This document shows, piece after piece, positions 26,803 through 35,708 of a stretch of DNA of 64,000 nucleotides (position 1 is the first letter of the stretch; each line of letters opens with the position of its first letter). The position numbers and the translations under genes are program-made. The notes beneath the pieces were generated by a model. It saw only the letters and a program-made list of their open reading frames with translations, had not been told where the DNA came from and made no database searches. Source of the DNA: Desulfuromusa kysingii (GTDB lineage Bacteria; Desulfobacterota; Desulfuromonadia; Desulfuromonadales; Geopsychrobacteraceae); NCBI RefSeq assembly GCF_900107645.1, contig NZ_FNQN01000006.1:204068-268067 (forward strand). The letters are read 5' to 3'.

Positions 26803-28086
26803 ATGTCTGATGAAATCAAATACCAAGATGGAACCCTTGCCCTACATGCCGGGCAAGTTCCCGATCCGACAACAAATTCTCGAGCCGTGCCGATTTACCA
26901 AACATCGTCATATACGTTCGATTCAGCTGAACATGCAGCCAATCTCTTTTCACTCAAAGAAATGGGCAACATTTATACCCGCCTGATGAACCCGACGACC
27001 GATGTGCTGGAAAAACGACTTGCTGAACTTGATGGCGGTGTCGGCGCTTTGGCCTTGGCTTCGGGGTCAGCGGCAGTCACTCTAGCGATCATGAACATCG
27101 CCCAATGTGGTGACAATATTATCACCAGTAGCTGTCTTTATGGCGGCACATTCAATCTGTTTCACCATACTTTTAAGCGGATGGGAATCGGTGTCAAATT
27201 TGTCGATACCTCAAACCCAGCCAATGTGGCAGCCGCCATCGACGACAACACCAAAGCGCTCTATACTGAAACCATCGGCAATCCGAAAAACAACGTTGAC
27301 GATTTTGAGGCTCTGGCCAAGGTTGCCCATGACAACGGCATCCCCTTCATCGTCGATAATACCGTTGCCACCCCGCTGCTCTTCAAACCTATCGAACATG
27401 GTGCCGATATCGTCTGCTATTCCTTAACCAAGTTTATTGGTGGACACGGTACCAGTATTGGTGGTGCAGTGGTTGACAGCGGGAACTTTGACTGGACAAG
27501 TGGTCGTTTTACAGAGTTCACCACTCCGGACCCAAGTTATCACGGTCTGGTTTATCATGAGGCCCTTGGCAACCTCGCCTATATTCTCAAGATGCGCCTC
27601 ACCCTGCTGCGCGACATGGGCCCTTGCCTCTCTCCAACTAACGCCTTCAATTTTTTGCAGGGGCTAGAAACCCTGCATGTCCGCATGCCACGTCATTGTG
27701 AAAACGCCCTTAAAGTGGCGCAGTTTCTGGAGCAGCATCCTCAGGTGACCTGGATCAATTATCCAGGACTTGAAAGTCACAAAGATTATCAGAATGGGCA
27801 ACGCTACCTTCCCAAGGGGCAAGGGGCAATTATCGGTTTCGGCATCAAAGGTGGCGCTGAAAGCAGTGCTAAATTTATCGATAAGGTTAAGCTGGCAAGC
27901 CATCTGGCAAACATCGGCGATGCCAAGACTCTGGTCGTTCATCCTGCCTCGACGACCCACCAGCAATTGAATGCAGAAGAACAATTAACCGCAGGCGTCA
28001 CGCCCGACTATATCCGTATTTCGGTTGGCATTGAAGATATTGAAGATATTATTGCTGATCTGGATCAGGCGCTGAACGCCAGTTGA
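26803..28086 (+). CDS. metY: O-acetylhomoserine sulfhydrylase (MetY)
   Basis: This PLP enzyme makes homocysteine (or methionine with methanethiol) from O-acetylhomoserine. The ATG at 26803, after AAAGGAGA, gives 427 residues, the usual length; the upstream ATG at 26734 precedes the promoter and is not used. PLP-binding features are the SGSAAVT loop (about 88-94), VDNTVATP (184-191) and [10 protein letters not shown] with K210 as the Schiff-base lysine. The late THQQLN and RISVGIED motifs are typical of the Cys/Met metabolism family. It is a single gene with its own promoter and terminator. Confidence 0.95.
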   Translation: MSDEIKYQDGTLALHAGQVPDPTTNSRAVPIYQTSSYTFDSAEHAANLFSLKEMGNIYTRLMNPTTDVLEKRLAELDGGVGALALASGSAAVTLAIMNIAQCGDNIITSSCLYGGTFNLFHHTFKRMGIGVKFVDTSNPANVAAAIDDNTKALYTETIGNPKNNVDDFEALAKVAHDNGIPFIVDNTVATPLLFKPIEHGADIVCYSLTKFIGGHGTSIGGAVVDSGNFDWTSGRFTEFTTPDPSYHGLVYHEALGNLAYILKMRLTLLRDMGPCLSPTNAFNFLQGLETLHVRMPRHCENALKVAQFLEQHPQVTWINYPGLESHKDYQNGQRYLPKGQGAIIGFGIKGGAESSAKFIDKVKLASHLANIGDAKTLVVHPASTTHQQLNAEEQLTAGVTPDYIRISVGIEDIEDIIADLDQALNAS

Positions 28087-28111
28087 TCAGGAATGTGAAG
28101 AGAAACAGCAG

Positions 28112-28145
28112 CGGGCGACGGAAATATTTTCGTCGCCCGTTTTTT
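28112..28145 (+). terminator. Terminator of metY
   Basis: CGGGCGACG and CGTCGCCCG form a perfect 9-bp stem with an AT-rich loop, followed by six T residues. It lies 26 bases after the metY stop. Confidence 0.93.
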
Positions 28146-28159
28146 GTTGTGTAACCTCC

Positions 28160-28368
28160 CCGTGTGACGCAGCCGGAATGAAACAGCTGATTTGAGAAAT
28201 AGAGAGGCAAATGTTTGAGGGCATCAGCCCGAGTTTTTGCCGCTCCTCAAAGCAGCTGTGAAATGGAGAGAACCCGCAGGGCAAGGAGTTCGGGTGCCCT
28301 TTTTTGCTGGCTTTTTTGTGGCACGACAAAAAAGCCAGGCGTCGAGCGGGGACGCAACCCCGCGACCT
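28160..28368 (+). repeat. Structured repeat A, copy 1
   Basis: A 209-base element that recurs at 30611-30819 and 31091-31299 with high identity. It begins CCGTGTGACGCAGCC and ends CCCCGCGACCT. It can fold into several hairpins: GGGC/GCCC inside a GGCAAA/TTTTTGCC stem, a GGGC-GCCC stem, CTTTTTTGT/ACAAAAAAG, and CGGGG/CCCCG. Short frames inside it are by-products and not genes. Confidence 0.9.
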
Positions 28369-28378
28369 GATAAGTAAT

Positions 28379-28423
28379 CTGGGGACATAATGCTTATTCC
28401 CAAAATTGGCATTATGTCCCCAG
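28379..28423. repeat. REP-like long palindrome
   Basis: CTGGGGACATAATGC and its exact reverse complement (15-bp arms) enclose a 15-base loop. Palindromes with a GGGGACATAAT arm often accompany REP-associated tyrosine (Y1) transposases. No such transposase is present here, so this would be an orphan copy. Confidence 0.7.
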
Positions 28424-28726
28424 TTTCGCGAGCCGGGCACTAACTATGTCCAGTGCTTACAACTGGATCACGCTTTTTTGAATGGGGCGGCACAAGGGTA
28501 CGCAAGCGTTTCCAGGTGACGAAGACAGTTCGGTCATAAATGACTGACCCTTCGCATTAAGAGCCTCGATAAGTGTTTGGAGCAGAATTCGAAATCTGCA
28601 GCCAGATCAGAAGTCCAAGTCAGAAACCGGATGATTCGTGGTTTATCAGTCGCTTGTCAAAGAACGAAAAGTCATCTTTTGCGTTAATGGTTATCTTTAC
28701 TCTTGACGGCCGGGGGCCTGATAAGT
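28424..28726. other. Non-coding stretch, no gene recognised
   Basis: About 300 bases between the REP-like palindrome and the end of the methyltransferase cassette. I see no gene or clear RNA. It should contain the far part of the methyltransferase cassette's attC site if that site were intact, but no matching second core could be found. Confidence 0.4.
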
Positions 28727-28727
28727 G

Positions 28728-29357
28728 TTAGGTTGCCTTCTGTGCAAAGACGAAAAGGTCTTTTGTTGTTTCGCCAGAATCTTCTTTGTAATTCTGTTCC
28801 GATATTTCCTTTATTTCGAAACCAGCTTTTTCGAGCAGCTTGATTATGACAGCTCGTTTAAAATAGTTGAAATAGATTTCTTTTTCTGAAAAGCATGTTG
28901 CTTCGTACTGGGTTTTATTTCCTTCCATGAAGGAAAGGTAGAGGTAGCCATTGTGATTTATGATTTTGCTTATGTTTTGAATAAATTTTTCGGTCTCTTT
29001 GTTTGATAGGTGCACAATGCAAAATGAAGCAATGGCGATGTCGTATGTTTCTTGTAGGTCAATGCTCCTCAGGTCGCCAACATAAAATTGCCCGTTTGGG
29101 ACATTCTGCTTTGCTTGATTCACCATTTCTTCGGAGAGATCAAAGCCTGTAATCTCGTAGCTAGGATTTTGGTCGAAGAAAATTTTGGAAACATTTCCAG
29201 GACCGCAGCCCAAATCAATTAATGATTTTGCGTGAGAAGCGTAGTTTTCTTGGAAATGCAGAATCTTGTTTTTGTACGGAGCAAAATCCATGAATTTCGC
29301 TGCGAAACATTCCGCTGATTCATTGTACGAATTAATTGTGATGGCAGTTTTATCCAT
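28728..29357 (-). CDS. SAM-dependent methyltransferase, probable integron cassette
   Basis: The 209 residues carry a methyltransferase core: motif I LIDLGCGPGNVSKIF (about 47-61), the acidic strand-2 end ITGFDLSEEM, and a later LSFMEGNK block. It belongs to the general Methyltransf_11/25 type, with unknown substrate. Codon and base use is AT-richer than the neighbouring housekeeping genes. The ATG lies 16 bases after the attC core at 29373, and the stop codon overlaps an ACCTAAC core (28733-28727). Both fit a gene cassette. Confidence 0.82.
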   Translation of the reverse strand: MDKTAITINSYNESAECFAAKFMDFAPYKNKILHFQENYASHAKSLIDLGCGPGNVSKIFFDQNPSYEITGFDLSEEMVNQAKQNVPNGQFYVGDLRSIDLQETYDIAIASFCIVHLSNKETEKFIQNISKIINHNGYLYLSFMEGNKTQYEATCFSEKEIYFNYFKRAVIIKLLEKAGFEIKEISEQNYKEDSGETTKDLFVFAQKAT

Positions 29358-29372
29358 TTTTAAATTTCTACA

Positions 29373-29478
29373 ACCTAACGGTTTGGATAACCGGTGGCGA
29401 CGCGACCTATGCGAACCACTGAGTTATTCGGATTGAAAAACAGAAGTATCGCCCATCCGGTTAATTTTATTGTTAGAT
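29373..29478 (-). other. Integron attC-like recombination site
   Basis: Read on the minus strand, this 106-base site begins with ATCTAAC (RYYYAAC core) and ends with GTTAGGT (GTTRRRY core). Just inside lie imperfectly complementary arms: TTAACCGGATGGGCGA on one side and TCGCCACCGGTTAT on the other, which pair except for unpaired extra bases. That is the structural signature of attC sites. It follows the endonuclease gene and precedes the methyltransferase gene in the orientation expected for cassettes. No integrase gene is in the window. Confidence 0.72.
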
Positions 29479-29489
29479 TCGATTTTGAT

Positions 29490-30041
29490 CTATTGCTTGA
29501 ATATGTCCACAAAATATTCCGTTTCCCCCGGTGCTACTGAAGACATGCCAATTGCTCCGTCTTCCTTTTCTTGCGTAAGCCAACCAATATATTTAGGGAT
29601 TTCAACCCACGATGGTGGTTCATGGTGGCCGTCTGCGGATCTTGTTTCGTAAGATGTTTTTCCGTCAGCGACCCTGACAAGCGCAATACCGTGCTGACGA
29701 GCATATTGAATTGCTCCTTTTTGGAAACCAACGGTAGCGAATATCATTCCTTTTTGCGCGCCGAGAACCGACACCTTGTCGCGTAATGCTTGAACGATTT
29801 CTCTTTTAATTGGGTTTTTATGGTGCTTGCATTCAATTAGGAGGAGGTAGTCACCACCAAATGCTTTGAATCGTGCGGTGACGTCAATTTGGAAAGTACC
29901 GTCACGGTTTTCAATTTTTTCGTCATGCAAAAATTGTAAGTCTTTGAGCTGCTCGCCTGAACTTTCAAGTAGAGACTTCACCCAAAGTTCGAATTCCGTA
30001 GGATTCATTTTAGTGACATTTGCGTCCCATGGGGGAATCAT
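29490..30041 (-). CDS. Mrr-like restriction endonuclease, probable integron cassette
   Basis: The ATG at 30041, five bases after AAGGA, gives 183 residues; a GTG at 30089 is less likely. The N-terminal half is a PD-(D/E)XK nuclease of the Mrr_cat type: a helix with EFELWVKSLLESSG, then the catalytic QIDVTARF (Asp), about 15 residues, and LIECKHHKNPIKR (Glu and Lys). A later QYARQHGIALVRV strand is also usual. The C-terminal 50 residues are not recognised. A GTTAGAT core lies just upstream and a full attC follows, so it looks like a mobile cassette. A role in defence against modified foreign DNA is inferred. Confidence 0.78.
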   Translation of the reverse strand: MIPPWDANVTKMNPTEFELWVKSLLESSGEQLKDLQFLHDEKIENRDGTFQIDVTARFKAFGGDYLLLIECKHHKNPIKREIVQALRDKVSVLGAQKGMIFATVGFQKGAIQYARQHGIALVRVADGKTSYETRSADGHHEPPSWVEIPKYIGWLTQEKEDGAIGMSSVAPGETEYFVDIFKQ

Positions 30042-30350
30042 TTTATTCCTTAAGAATCTAACATTGTTAATAAGTGGAAATAATTCCACTTATTGGTATA
30101 TAGAGAAGCAAATACGGCTATTTCTGTCCGTAAATGATATTTTAATATTTTCTTCTTATTGCGGTATTAAGGACAAAACATGGAAAAGCCCCCTCGCTTT
30201 TGCCTACCCCCTGACCTTAAGTTGATGGGTCAAGACTGGGAAATTCTGCGGTAGTGTAACTATGTTTTAAAAGCTGAACAAGTTTATTTTCATTGAATTT
30301 AACGTTAGATCCGTTTTGATGGAGGCAATACCGCAGCTTGCGATCAAACA
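30042..30350. other. Non-coding stretch with cassette-core-like sites and a hairpin
   Basis: No gene is seen in these 309 bases. Minus-strand GTTAGAT (30062-30056) resembles the end of a preceding attC site. Another core (GTTAGAT on plus at 30304-30310, next to ATTTAAC) could be its partner, but they are about 250 bases apart, too far for a normal attC. At 30069-30094 a perfect 11-bp inverted repeat AATAAGTGGAA/TTCCACTTATT with a four-base loop lies just before the endonuclease gene. Confidence 0.45.
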
Positions 30351-30570
30351 AAACCGGCGGGTTTCGTCCCGCCAGACGAGTGGCTTTTCTATCACGACAT
30401 AGAAAAGTCACCAAAAGAGGTCGCCCCAATACCAGCGCCCGCTAAAGCAGGTTCCTTCCGCACCACAAACCAGCGATGCGCTCGCAAAACTCGGGGCTCG
30501 TAGCCCCTCAAACATTCCTCGCTTATCTCATCGCCGTTTTGCTTCGCTCCAGCGCGGGCATAAGGGGAAG
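30351..30570 (-). repeat. Structured repeat B, copy 1
   Basis: A 220-base element nearly identical to 30848-31068. Read on the minus strand it is a diverged relative of repeat A: it keeps the order GAGGAATGTTTGAGGG, GGGGC/GCCCC hairpin, GACTTTTCTAT/ATAGAAAAG hairpin and GGCGGG/CCCGCC hairpin, while many paired bases differ. It faces away from repeat A copy 2. Confidence 0.85.
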
Positions 30571-30610
30571 GATAATTACTTCCAGTTAGATTACAGATTG
30601 AGCCCCCTAC

Positions 30611-30819
30611 CCGTGTGACGCAGCCGAAATGGAACAGCTGATTTGAGAAACAGAGCGGCAAATGTTTGAGGGCTTGAGCCCGAGTTTTTGCCGCTCCTCA
30701 AAGCAGTTGTGGAATGGAGGGAACCCGTAGGGCAAGGAGTTCGGGTGCCCTTTTTTGCTGACTTTTTTGTGGCACGACAAAAAAGCCTGGCGTCGGGCGG
30801 GGCCGCAACCCCGCGACCT
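30611..30819 (+). repeat. Structured repeat A, copy 2
   Basis: The second 209-base copy of repeat A. With the B copy to its left it forms a divergent B-A unit of about 470 bases, which is itself duplicated at 30848-31299. Confidence 0.9.
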
Positions 30820-30847
30820 TATAGTTTACTATTTTGACAATAAAAAA

Positions 30848-31068
30848 AAACCGGCGGGTCTCGTCCCGCCAGACGAGAGTCTTTTCTATCACGACATAGA
30901 AAAGTCACCAAAAGAGGTCGCCCCAATACCAGCGCCCGCTAAAGCAGGTTCCTTCCGCACCGCAACCCAGCGATGCGCTCGCAAAACTCGGGGCTTGTAG
31001 CCCCTCAAACATTCCTCGCTTATCTCATCGCCGTTTTGCTCCGCTCCAGCGCAGGCATAAGGGGGAAG
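30848..31068 (-). repeat. Structured repeat B, copy 2
   Basis: The second copy of repeat B, about 95% like the first by eye. It starts the second B-A unit. Confidence 0.85.
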
Positions 31069-31090
31069 AAAAGCTCTTTTTTGTCAATTC

Positions 31091-31299
31091 CCGTGTTACG
31101 CAGCCGAAATGGAACAGCTGATTTGAGAAATAGATCGGCAAATGTTTGAGGGCGTCAGCCCGAGTTTTTACCGCTCCTCAAAGCAGTTGTGGAATGGAGG
31201 GAACCCGCAGGGCAAGGAGTTCGGGTGCCCTTTTTTGCTGACTTTTTTGTGGCACGACAAAAAAGCCAGGCGTCGAGCGGGGCCGCAACCCCGCGACCT
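31091..31299 (+). repeat. Structured repeat A, copy 3
   Basis: The third copy of repeat A, ending about 20 bases before the stop of the zinc-ribbon/TM2 gene. A G to T change in GTGTTACG at its start is one of few differences from copy 2. Confidence 0.9.
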
Positions 31300-31320
31300 G
31301 ATGGTTAATTGTTTTATCGA

Positions 31321-32274
31321 TTATTCCACAAAATGAAATCCGGGCGTCAGCACTTCTTCCCCAACTCTTGCAGCAAGTTCTTCCTCAATTATCGATTTCT
31401 CGAATTCATCAACTTCAGTCTGATTCTGATTGCTCAGAAACGCCTTGCTTCCAGAATCAGAAAGGCTGATCAATTGATACCCTTCAGAGCCATAAACCAG
31501 ATAGAAAAGGGAAACATCATCAGGTGTTTGACATTGAAGTTGACTGGTATCTAGCGGATAGGTTCCATGATCGACAAAATAGATCTCAATCTGTGTTTGA
31601 CAGGTGGTCAGAGCAGAGCGTGCTATCGTATCGTTAGCTTTTTGCTGATAAGCGGTAAACTGTGGTATGGCAATAGCTGCCAGGATGCCAACGATCACGA
31701 TAACCACGGGAATGATTAACAAAAACAATAAAGCCCCGGAACTGGTCTCGGGGAATTTTTCCTGCAATTTCTCTTCACTCTTAAAGGCGTAAATAAAAAA
31801 TTCAATTAGCGCGAACAGAGAAGGAATATACGTCCAGCAAAACAGAAGGTACAGCACCCCTTGCAGATACTTCTTGACATAAAACTTATGTCCACCAATG
31901 CCGCCAAGAAAAAAAGTAATCAATAGCAAAGCGGCCTTGTTGATGGCATTACGGGGCGGAGTTACGCGGACAAAACATTTGGGACAAATTTCAGCTTTAA
32001 CATTGATTTGGTTGCCACAGCTGGTACAAAATTTACGCGGCGAAGAATCTTTGCTAGCACGTGGCTTTATTGGACTGGAATTTGAGGTACGGGGCAATTG
32101 CTGTTGTCGTGCTGGTGGTGTCGATGGAGATGGAGAATCGAGGTCTGACTGAACAAAAGGGAACGTTTTCCGACATTTTGGACAGGTCACTGTTTTTCCA
32201 TGCAATATAGCTGGATCCTGGTGAACGTCTTGACTAAAACCACAGTGAGGGCAGTTGATATGGCACTGAAACAT
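31321..32274 (-). CDS. Zinc-ribbon, TM2 and pilin-like chimeric protein
   Basis: The ATG at 32274 (AGGAG five bases upstream) gives 317 residues. Domains in order: an MJ0042-type zinc finger (NCPHCGFSQ ... TCPKCRKTF, about 6-35); a low-complexity linker; a second zinc ribbon (FCTSCGNQI ... ICPKCF, about 83-105); a TM2 domain with two helices (about 115-170, containing GGIGGHKFYVKKY); then a helix ending GILAAIAIPQFTAYQQKA, the classic type IV pilin N-terminal helix, and a small pilin-like globular part. There is no prepilin leader before the helix, so it is unlikely to be a real pilin; this fusion is sometimes seen in deltaproteobacteria. Function unknown. Confidence 0.78.
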   Translation of the reverse strand: MFQCHINCPHCGFSQDVHQDPAILHGKTVTCPKCRKTFPFVQSDLDSPSPSTPPARQQQLPRTSNSSPIKPRASKDSSPRKFCTSCGNQINVKAEICPKCFVRVTPPRNAINKAALLLITFFLGGIGGHKFYVKKYLQGVLYLLFCWTYIPSLFALIEFFIYAFKSEEKLQEKFPETSSGALLFLLIIPVVIVIVGILAAIAIPQFTAYQQKANDTIARSALTTCQTQIEIYFVDHGTYPLDTSQLQCQTPDDVSLFYLVYGSEGYQLISLSDSGSKAFLSNQNQTEVDEFEKSIIEEELAARVGEEVLTPGFHFVE

Positions 32275-32620
32275 AACGACTCCTGAAACAGATACGTTTA
32301 AAATTGACAATATAAAAAATCATCATCGCACTAAATGCCATAGTCCTAAACCACATCTAATTCGTCAATGTAAATTATATGAAAGAACTAATAATGTAGA
32401 GTATTTCTTTCGGGATGTAAAAATAAACTTTAAGTCCCTTATTCCCTTGGAAAGGTACGCAAGGCGGATAAGAGGAAGAAGTATCGATGCTGGCCTCTCA
32501 CTTTGCCCTTCACCTCGATGATGAGGGCATTAAGAATTGACACCGTAGCCAAGGGTGACAGATAGTGACTATCAATCTGAATAAATATAATTATATTGCA
32601 TTATCTACTCACTTGGACTC

Positions 32621-35080
32621 ATGACCCCACCGATTAACGACATTCTTCCCGAGCTAAAGACCGCCCTTGCAGCTCACCAGACGGTGATTCTACAAGCGCC
32701 TCCCGGTGCAGGGAAGACCACCCAGGTTCCTCTGGCGCTGCTTGATGCCGATTGGCTCCAAGGGAAAAAAATTCTGATGCTGGAACCAAGACGGCTAGCA
32801 GCGACGAATGCGGCCCGTTATATGTCAAAATTACGGAGCGAGTCTGTTGGTGGCACCATTGGCTACACGATCCGCTATCAACGACAGGTTTCGAAACAGA
32901 CCCGCATAGAAGTGGTGACGGAAGGGATTCTGACACGGCGATTGCAGTCCAACCCTGAGCTGGAGGGGGTCGGTCTGATTATCTTTGATGAGTTCCACGA
33001 ACGGAACCTGAACAGTGATCTGGCTTTGGCGCTTTGTTATGACGCTCAGCAGGGATTGCGCGATGACCTGAAAATCCTCATCATGTCAGCGACATTGGAC
33101 GCCGAACCGCTGGCGAAATTATTGAATGCGCCCCTCCTCAGCAGTGCCGGACGGAGCTATCCGGTCACGATACACTATGCCGCGCAAGAGACCGATAACC
33201 TGATTGCAGGGACAACCGCAGCCGTCCATCGTGCATTGGCTGAGACCGAAGGTGATATTCTGGTCTTTCTTCCGGGAGCTGGTGAAATTAACCGTTGCCG
33301 GCAATTGCTTATGGGATTGAACGAAGTCGACATCTGCCCACTATACGGAGCACTCCCCTACCCTGATCAAGAGAAAGCAATCAAATCCGGCATCCGCAGA
33401 AAAGTTGTGCTGGCAACCAATATTGCCGAAACCAGTCTGACGATTGCAGGGATTCGTGTCGTTATCGATAGCGGTTACGCCCGGCAACCCCGTTTCGACC
33501 CTGCTAGTGGATTGACCCGACTGGAATTGGTCCGTATTTCTCAAGCCAGCGCAGCACAGCGGACAGGCCGCGCTGGACGGCTCTCTGCCGGAGTCTGCTA
33601 CCGGCTTTGGAGTCAGGGAGCCCATGGCAGCCTGCTCCCTTTCACGCCGCCGGAAATCCGCAATGCCGATCTGGCTCCATTGGTGCTTGAGCTGGCCAAC
33701 TGGGGCTGTCCCAATCCGTTGGAGCTGACTTGGCTCGATCCACCACCAACGGGTGGCTTACAGGCCGGACGACGTTTATTGCAGTTACTTAATGCCCTGA
33801 GCTCTTCTCATCAGCTGACAACGATCGGAAGAGCTCTAGCAAAGCTCCCGACCCATCCGCGGTTGGGACGTCTGTTACTGGCGGCAGAGAAACTTGACTG
33901 CTTATCTCTGGGGTGTGATCTGGTAGCTCTTCTGTCAGAGCCATCCCCCGATCGTTATCAGCAATTGCAAACCCAGCTAGAAACCCTGTGGAGATGTCGC
34001 AAGCAAGGACAACTGGAAGCATACCGCAACATTGAGCGTGCGGCGGCCTATTGGCGCAAGCGCTACCAGCTAAAACCTGTAAACGGGCTTCCGAACAACA
34101 ATCGAAGATTACTTGGGAAACTTTTGGCCAGCGCCTTTCCTGATCGGATTGGGCGTCTGCGTCACGGTGAAAACGACCGTTATCTTTTTGCTTCAGGCCG
34201 TGGAGGACAACTACAAAAGAATTCCCCACTCCACAAACAAAAGTTTCTCGTGGCGACGGAACTCACAGGTAAGCGGGGACAAGAGGGACAAATTATTCAG
34301 GCCACAGGCTTGGAACTTACCGATATTCTCACCCTCTATCCCGACTGCCCCTGGACCAAAGAAGTTTTCTGGGATGACCAGACCGGTCGCATTGTTGCTC
34401 GAAATGTACAACAGTTTGGCAAATTGAATCTGGCCGAGAAACCCGCTTCCAGTTCCATGGAAGAATCATCCACCGTGCTTTTGGAGATGCTACGAACTAA
34501 GGGCCTTGAAGTGTTGAATTGGACACCCGAAGTCGAAACGTTTCGTGCCCGAGTTGCCCTGATTCGCGGAGCCTATCCAGATGAGAATTGGCTTGAACTA
34601 AGCAATGCTAAGCTACTTATAAATATAGAAGATTGGTTGTTACCATTTATCGCAGATGTGAAAAATACCAACGGTTTGCAAAAGATCAATCTGCTTGCAG
34701 CCCTGCAGTCGTTGTTTACCTGGCAGCAACTGCGGAAGATCGATAAATTGACGCCCGAACGACTGAAGGTGGCGAGTGGTTCCAGCATCAAAATACAATA
34801 TTATTTGAACAGTCAACCGATCCTTGCCGTCAAATTGCAGGAGATGTTTGGAGAATCCGATACCCCGCATATTGGCGCTGGAAGAATCCCCGTTCAACTC
34901 CACTTGCTTTCCCCTGCTGGTCGACCATTACAGGTGACCCAAGACTTACGAACTTTCTGGGATGACGTTTATCCAGAGGTCAAAAAAGAGATGCGAGGAC
35001 GTTACCCGAAACATCCCTGGCCGGACGATCCGTGGAATGCGCTGCCGACCCGATATACTAAGCAACGTAGAGGAAGATAA
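32621..35080 (+). CDS. hrpB: ATP-dependent helicase HrpB
   Basis: This 819-residue DEAH-box helicase matches HrpB in length and order. Walker A is APPGAGKTTQ (about 25-34), the DEFH box is IIFDEFHERN (about 120-129), motif III is IMSATLDAEP and motif VI is SAAQRTGRAGR. The helicase-associated and HrpB-specific C-terminal domains follow, ending in a GRYPKHPWPDDP motif typical of HrpB. The cellular role of HrpB is poorly defined (RNA metabolism). It is a single plus-strand gene. Confidence 0.95.
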   Translation: MTPPINDILPELKTALAAHQTVILQAPPGAGKTTQVPLALLDADWLQGKKILMLEPRRLAATNAARYMSKLRSESVGGTIGYTIRYQRQVSKQTRIEVVTEGILTRRLQSNPELEGVGLIIFDEFHERNLNSDLALALCYDAQQGLRDDLKILIMSATLDAEPLAKLLNAPLLSSAGRSYPVTIHYAAQETDNLIAGTTAAVHRALAETEGDILVFLPGAGEINRCRQLLMGLNEVDICPLYGALPYPDQEKAIKSGIRRKVVLATNIAETSLTIAGIRVVIDSGYARQPRFDPASGLTRLELVRISQASAAQRTGRAGRLSAGVCYRLWSQGAHGSLLPFTPPEIRNADLAPLVLELANWGCPNPLELTWLDPPPTGGLQAGRRLLQLLNALSSSHQLTTIGRALAKLPTHPRLGRLLLAAEKLDCLSLGCDLVALLSEPSPDRYQQLQTQLETLWRCRKQGQLEAYRNIERAAAYWRKRYQLKPVNGLPNNNRRLLGKLLASAFPDRIGRLRHGENDRYLFASGRGGQLQKNSPLHKQKFLVATELTGKRGQEGQIIQATGLELTDILTLYPDCPWTKEVFWDDQTGRIVARNVQQFGKLNLAEKPASSSMEESSTVLLEMLRTKGLEVLNWTPEVETFRARVALIRGAYPDENWLELSNAKLLINIEDWLLPFIADVKNTNGLQKINLLAALQSLFTWQQLRKIDKLTPERLKVASGSSIKIQYYLNSQPILAVKLQEMFGESDTPHIGAGRIPVQLHLLSPAGRPLQVTQDLRTFWDDVYPEVKKEMRGRYPKHPWPDDPWNALPTRYTKQRRGR

Positions 35081-35104
35081 ATTTTAAGGTTGGTGACTAG
35101 TTAC

Positions 35105-35130
35105 GGGTGCCATGTAGAAGCATGGCACCC
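35105..35130. terminator. Hairpin between convergent genes
   Basis: GGGTGCCATG and CATGGCACCC form a perfect 10-bp stem with a six-base loop between the ends of hrpB and the secreted-protein gene. There is no T-run on either side, so strength is uncertain. Confidence 0.65.
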
Positions 35131-35141
35131 CAATAACAGGT

Positions 35142-35696
35142 TTAATCGGCTGAAACCATCTCGCCATTGAGCATAACTTTGAGATGTCCTTGTTTATCGA
35201 CATAATAATCCTTGCATTTTAAATTTTTAGGCATAACTTTCAGTTTGACACAAGCGTAACCGGGGACATCTGAGCTAAATCGACCAATGTGAGCATAATT
35301 ATCATTGGCAATAGCGTAGAGACTCATGTCATTGAACAAGACCTTTTCAAATTCGTGGTTATCTTCAGGGGCAACAAATTTTTTCCGTTTAAAATCAGGT
35401 GTAATGGCAACATGAGCACGCCGATAAAGCTTACGGCCACTTGGCTCAAACTTGCAGTCAGCATATCGACAACCAATGATTGCACTTGCCATTCCGTCGT
35501 AAAAATGACCAGCCCAGGAAAATTGTGGATCAATGATCCAATCTACAGGTTTTTCGCCCATGGGTTTTTCCATAGCATAACCCCACAATGACGTGTCTTG
35601 GTCATAGACTGGGATCAGATCCTGAGCAGCAGCACCAATGACAGAGACCAGTAAGCAAACAAGTGAAGTTAATACAATAATTTTGATTCTGTTCAT
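35142..35696 (-). CDS. Secreted protein with WG-repeat-like start
   Basis: The ATG at 35696 follows GGAG and gives 184 residues. A signal peptide (about 1-24, ending GAAA) is predicted. The first part of the mature protein (YDQDTSLWGYAMEKP ... WIIDPQFSWAGHFYDGMASA) resembles one WG repeat, a beta-rich motif usually found in several copies. The rest has two Cys pairs (CRYADC, CVKLK ... CKDYY) that could form disulfides in the periplasm. No function can be assigned. Confidence 0.6.
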   Translation of the reverse strand: MNRIKIIVLTSLVCLLVSVIGAAAQDLIPVYDQDTSLWGYAMEKPMGEKPVDWIIDPQFSWAGHFYDGMASAIIGCRYADCKFEPSGRKLYRRAHVAITPDFKRKKFVAPEDNHEFEKVLFNDMSLYAIANDNYAHIGRFSSDVPGYACVKLKVMPKNLKCKDYYVDKQGHLKVMLNGEMVSAD

Positions 35697-35708
35697 TTTT
35701 TTCTCCAC

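Noticed and set aside
28087..28440. Frames inside repeat A copy 1, and similar frames inside 30217-31336
   Set aside because: They are by-products of repeat sequence. They recur because the repeat recurs, and paired changes favour structure over protein coding.
28160..31299. Repeats considered as a CRISPR array
   Set aside because: Units are over 200 bases, in both orientations, with no regular short spacers and no cas genes.
32440..32530. Stretch with GGTACGCAAGG before hrpB considered as a c-di-GMP riboswitch
   Set aside because: Only a few bases resemble the core and the conserved GGACGCAAAG block is absent.
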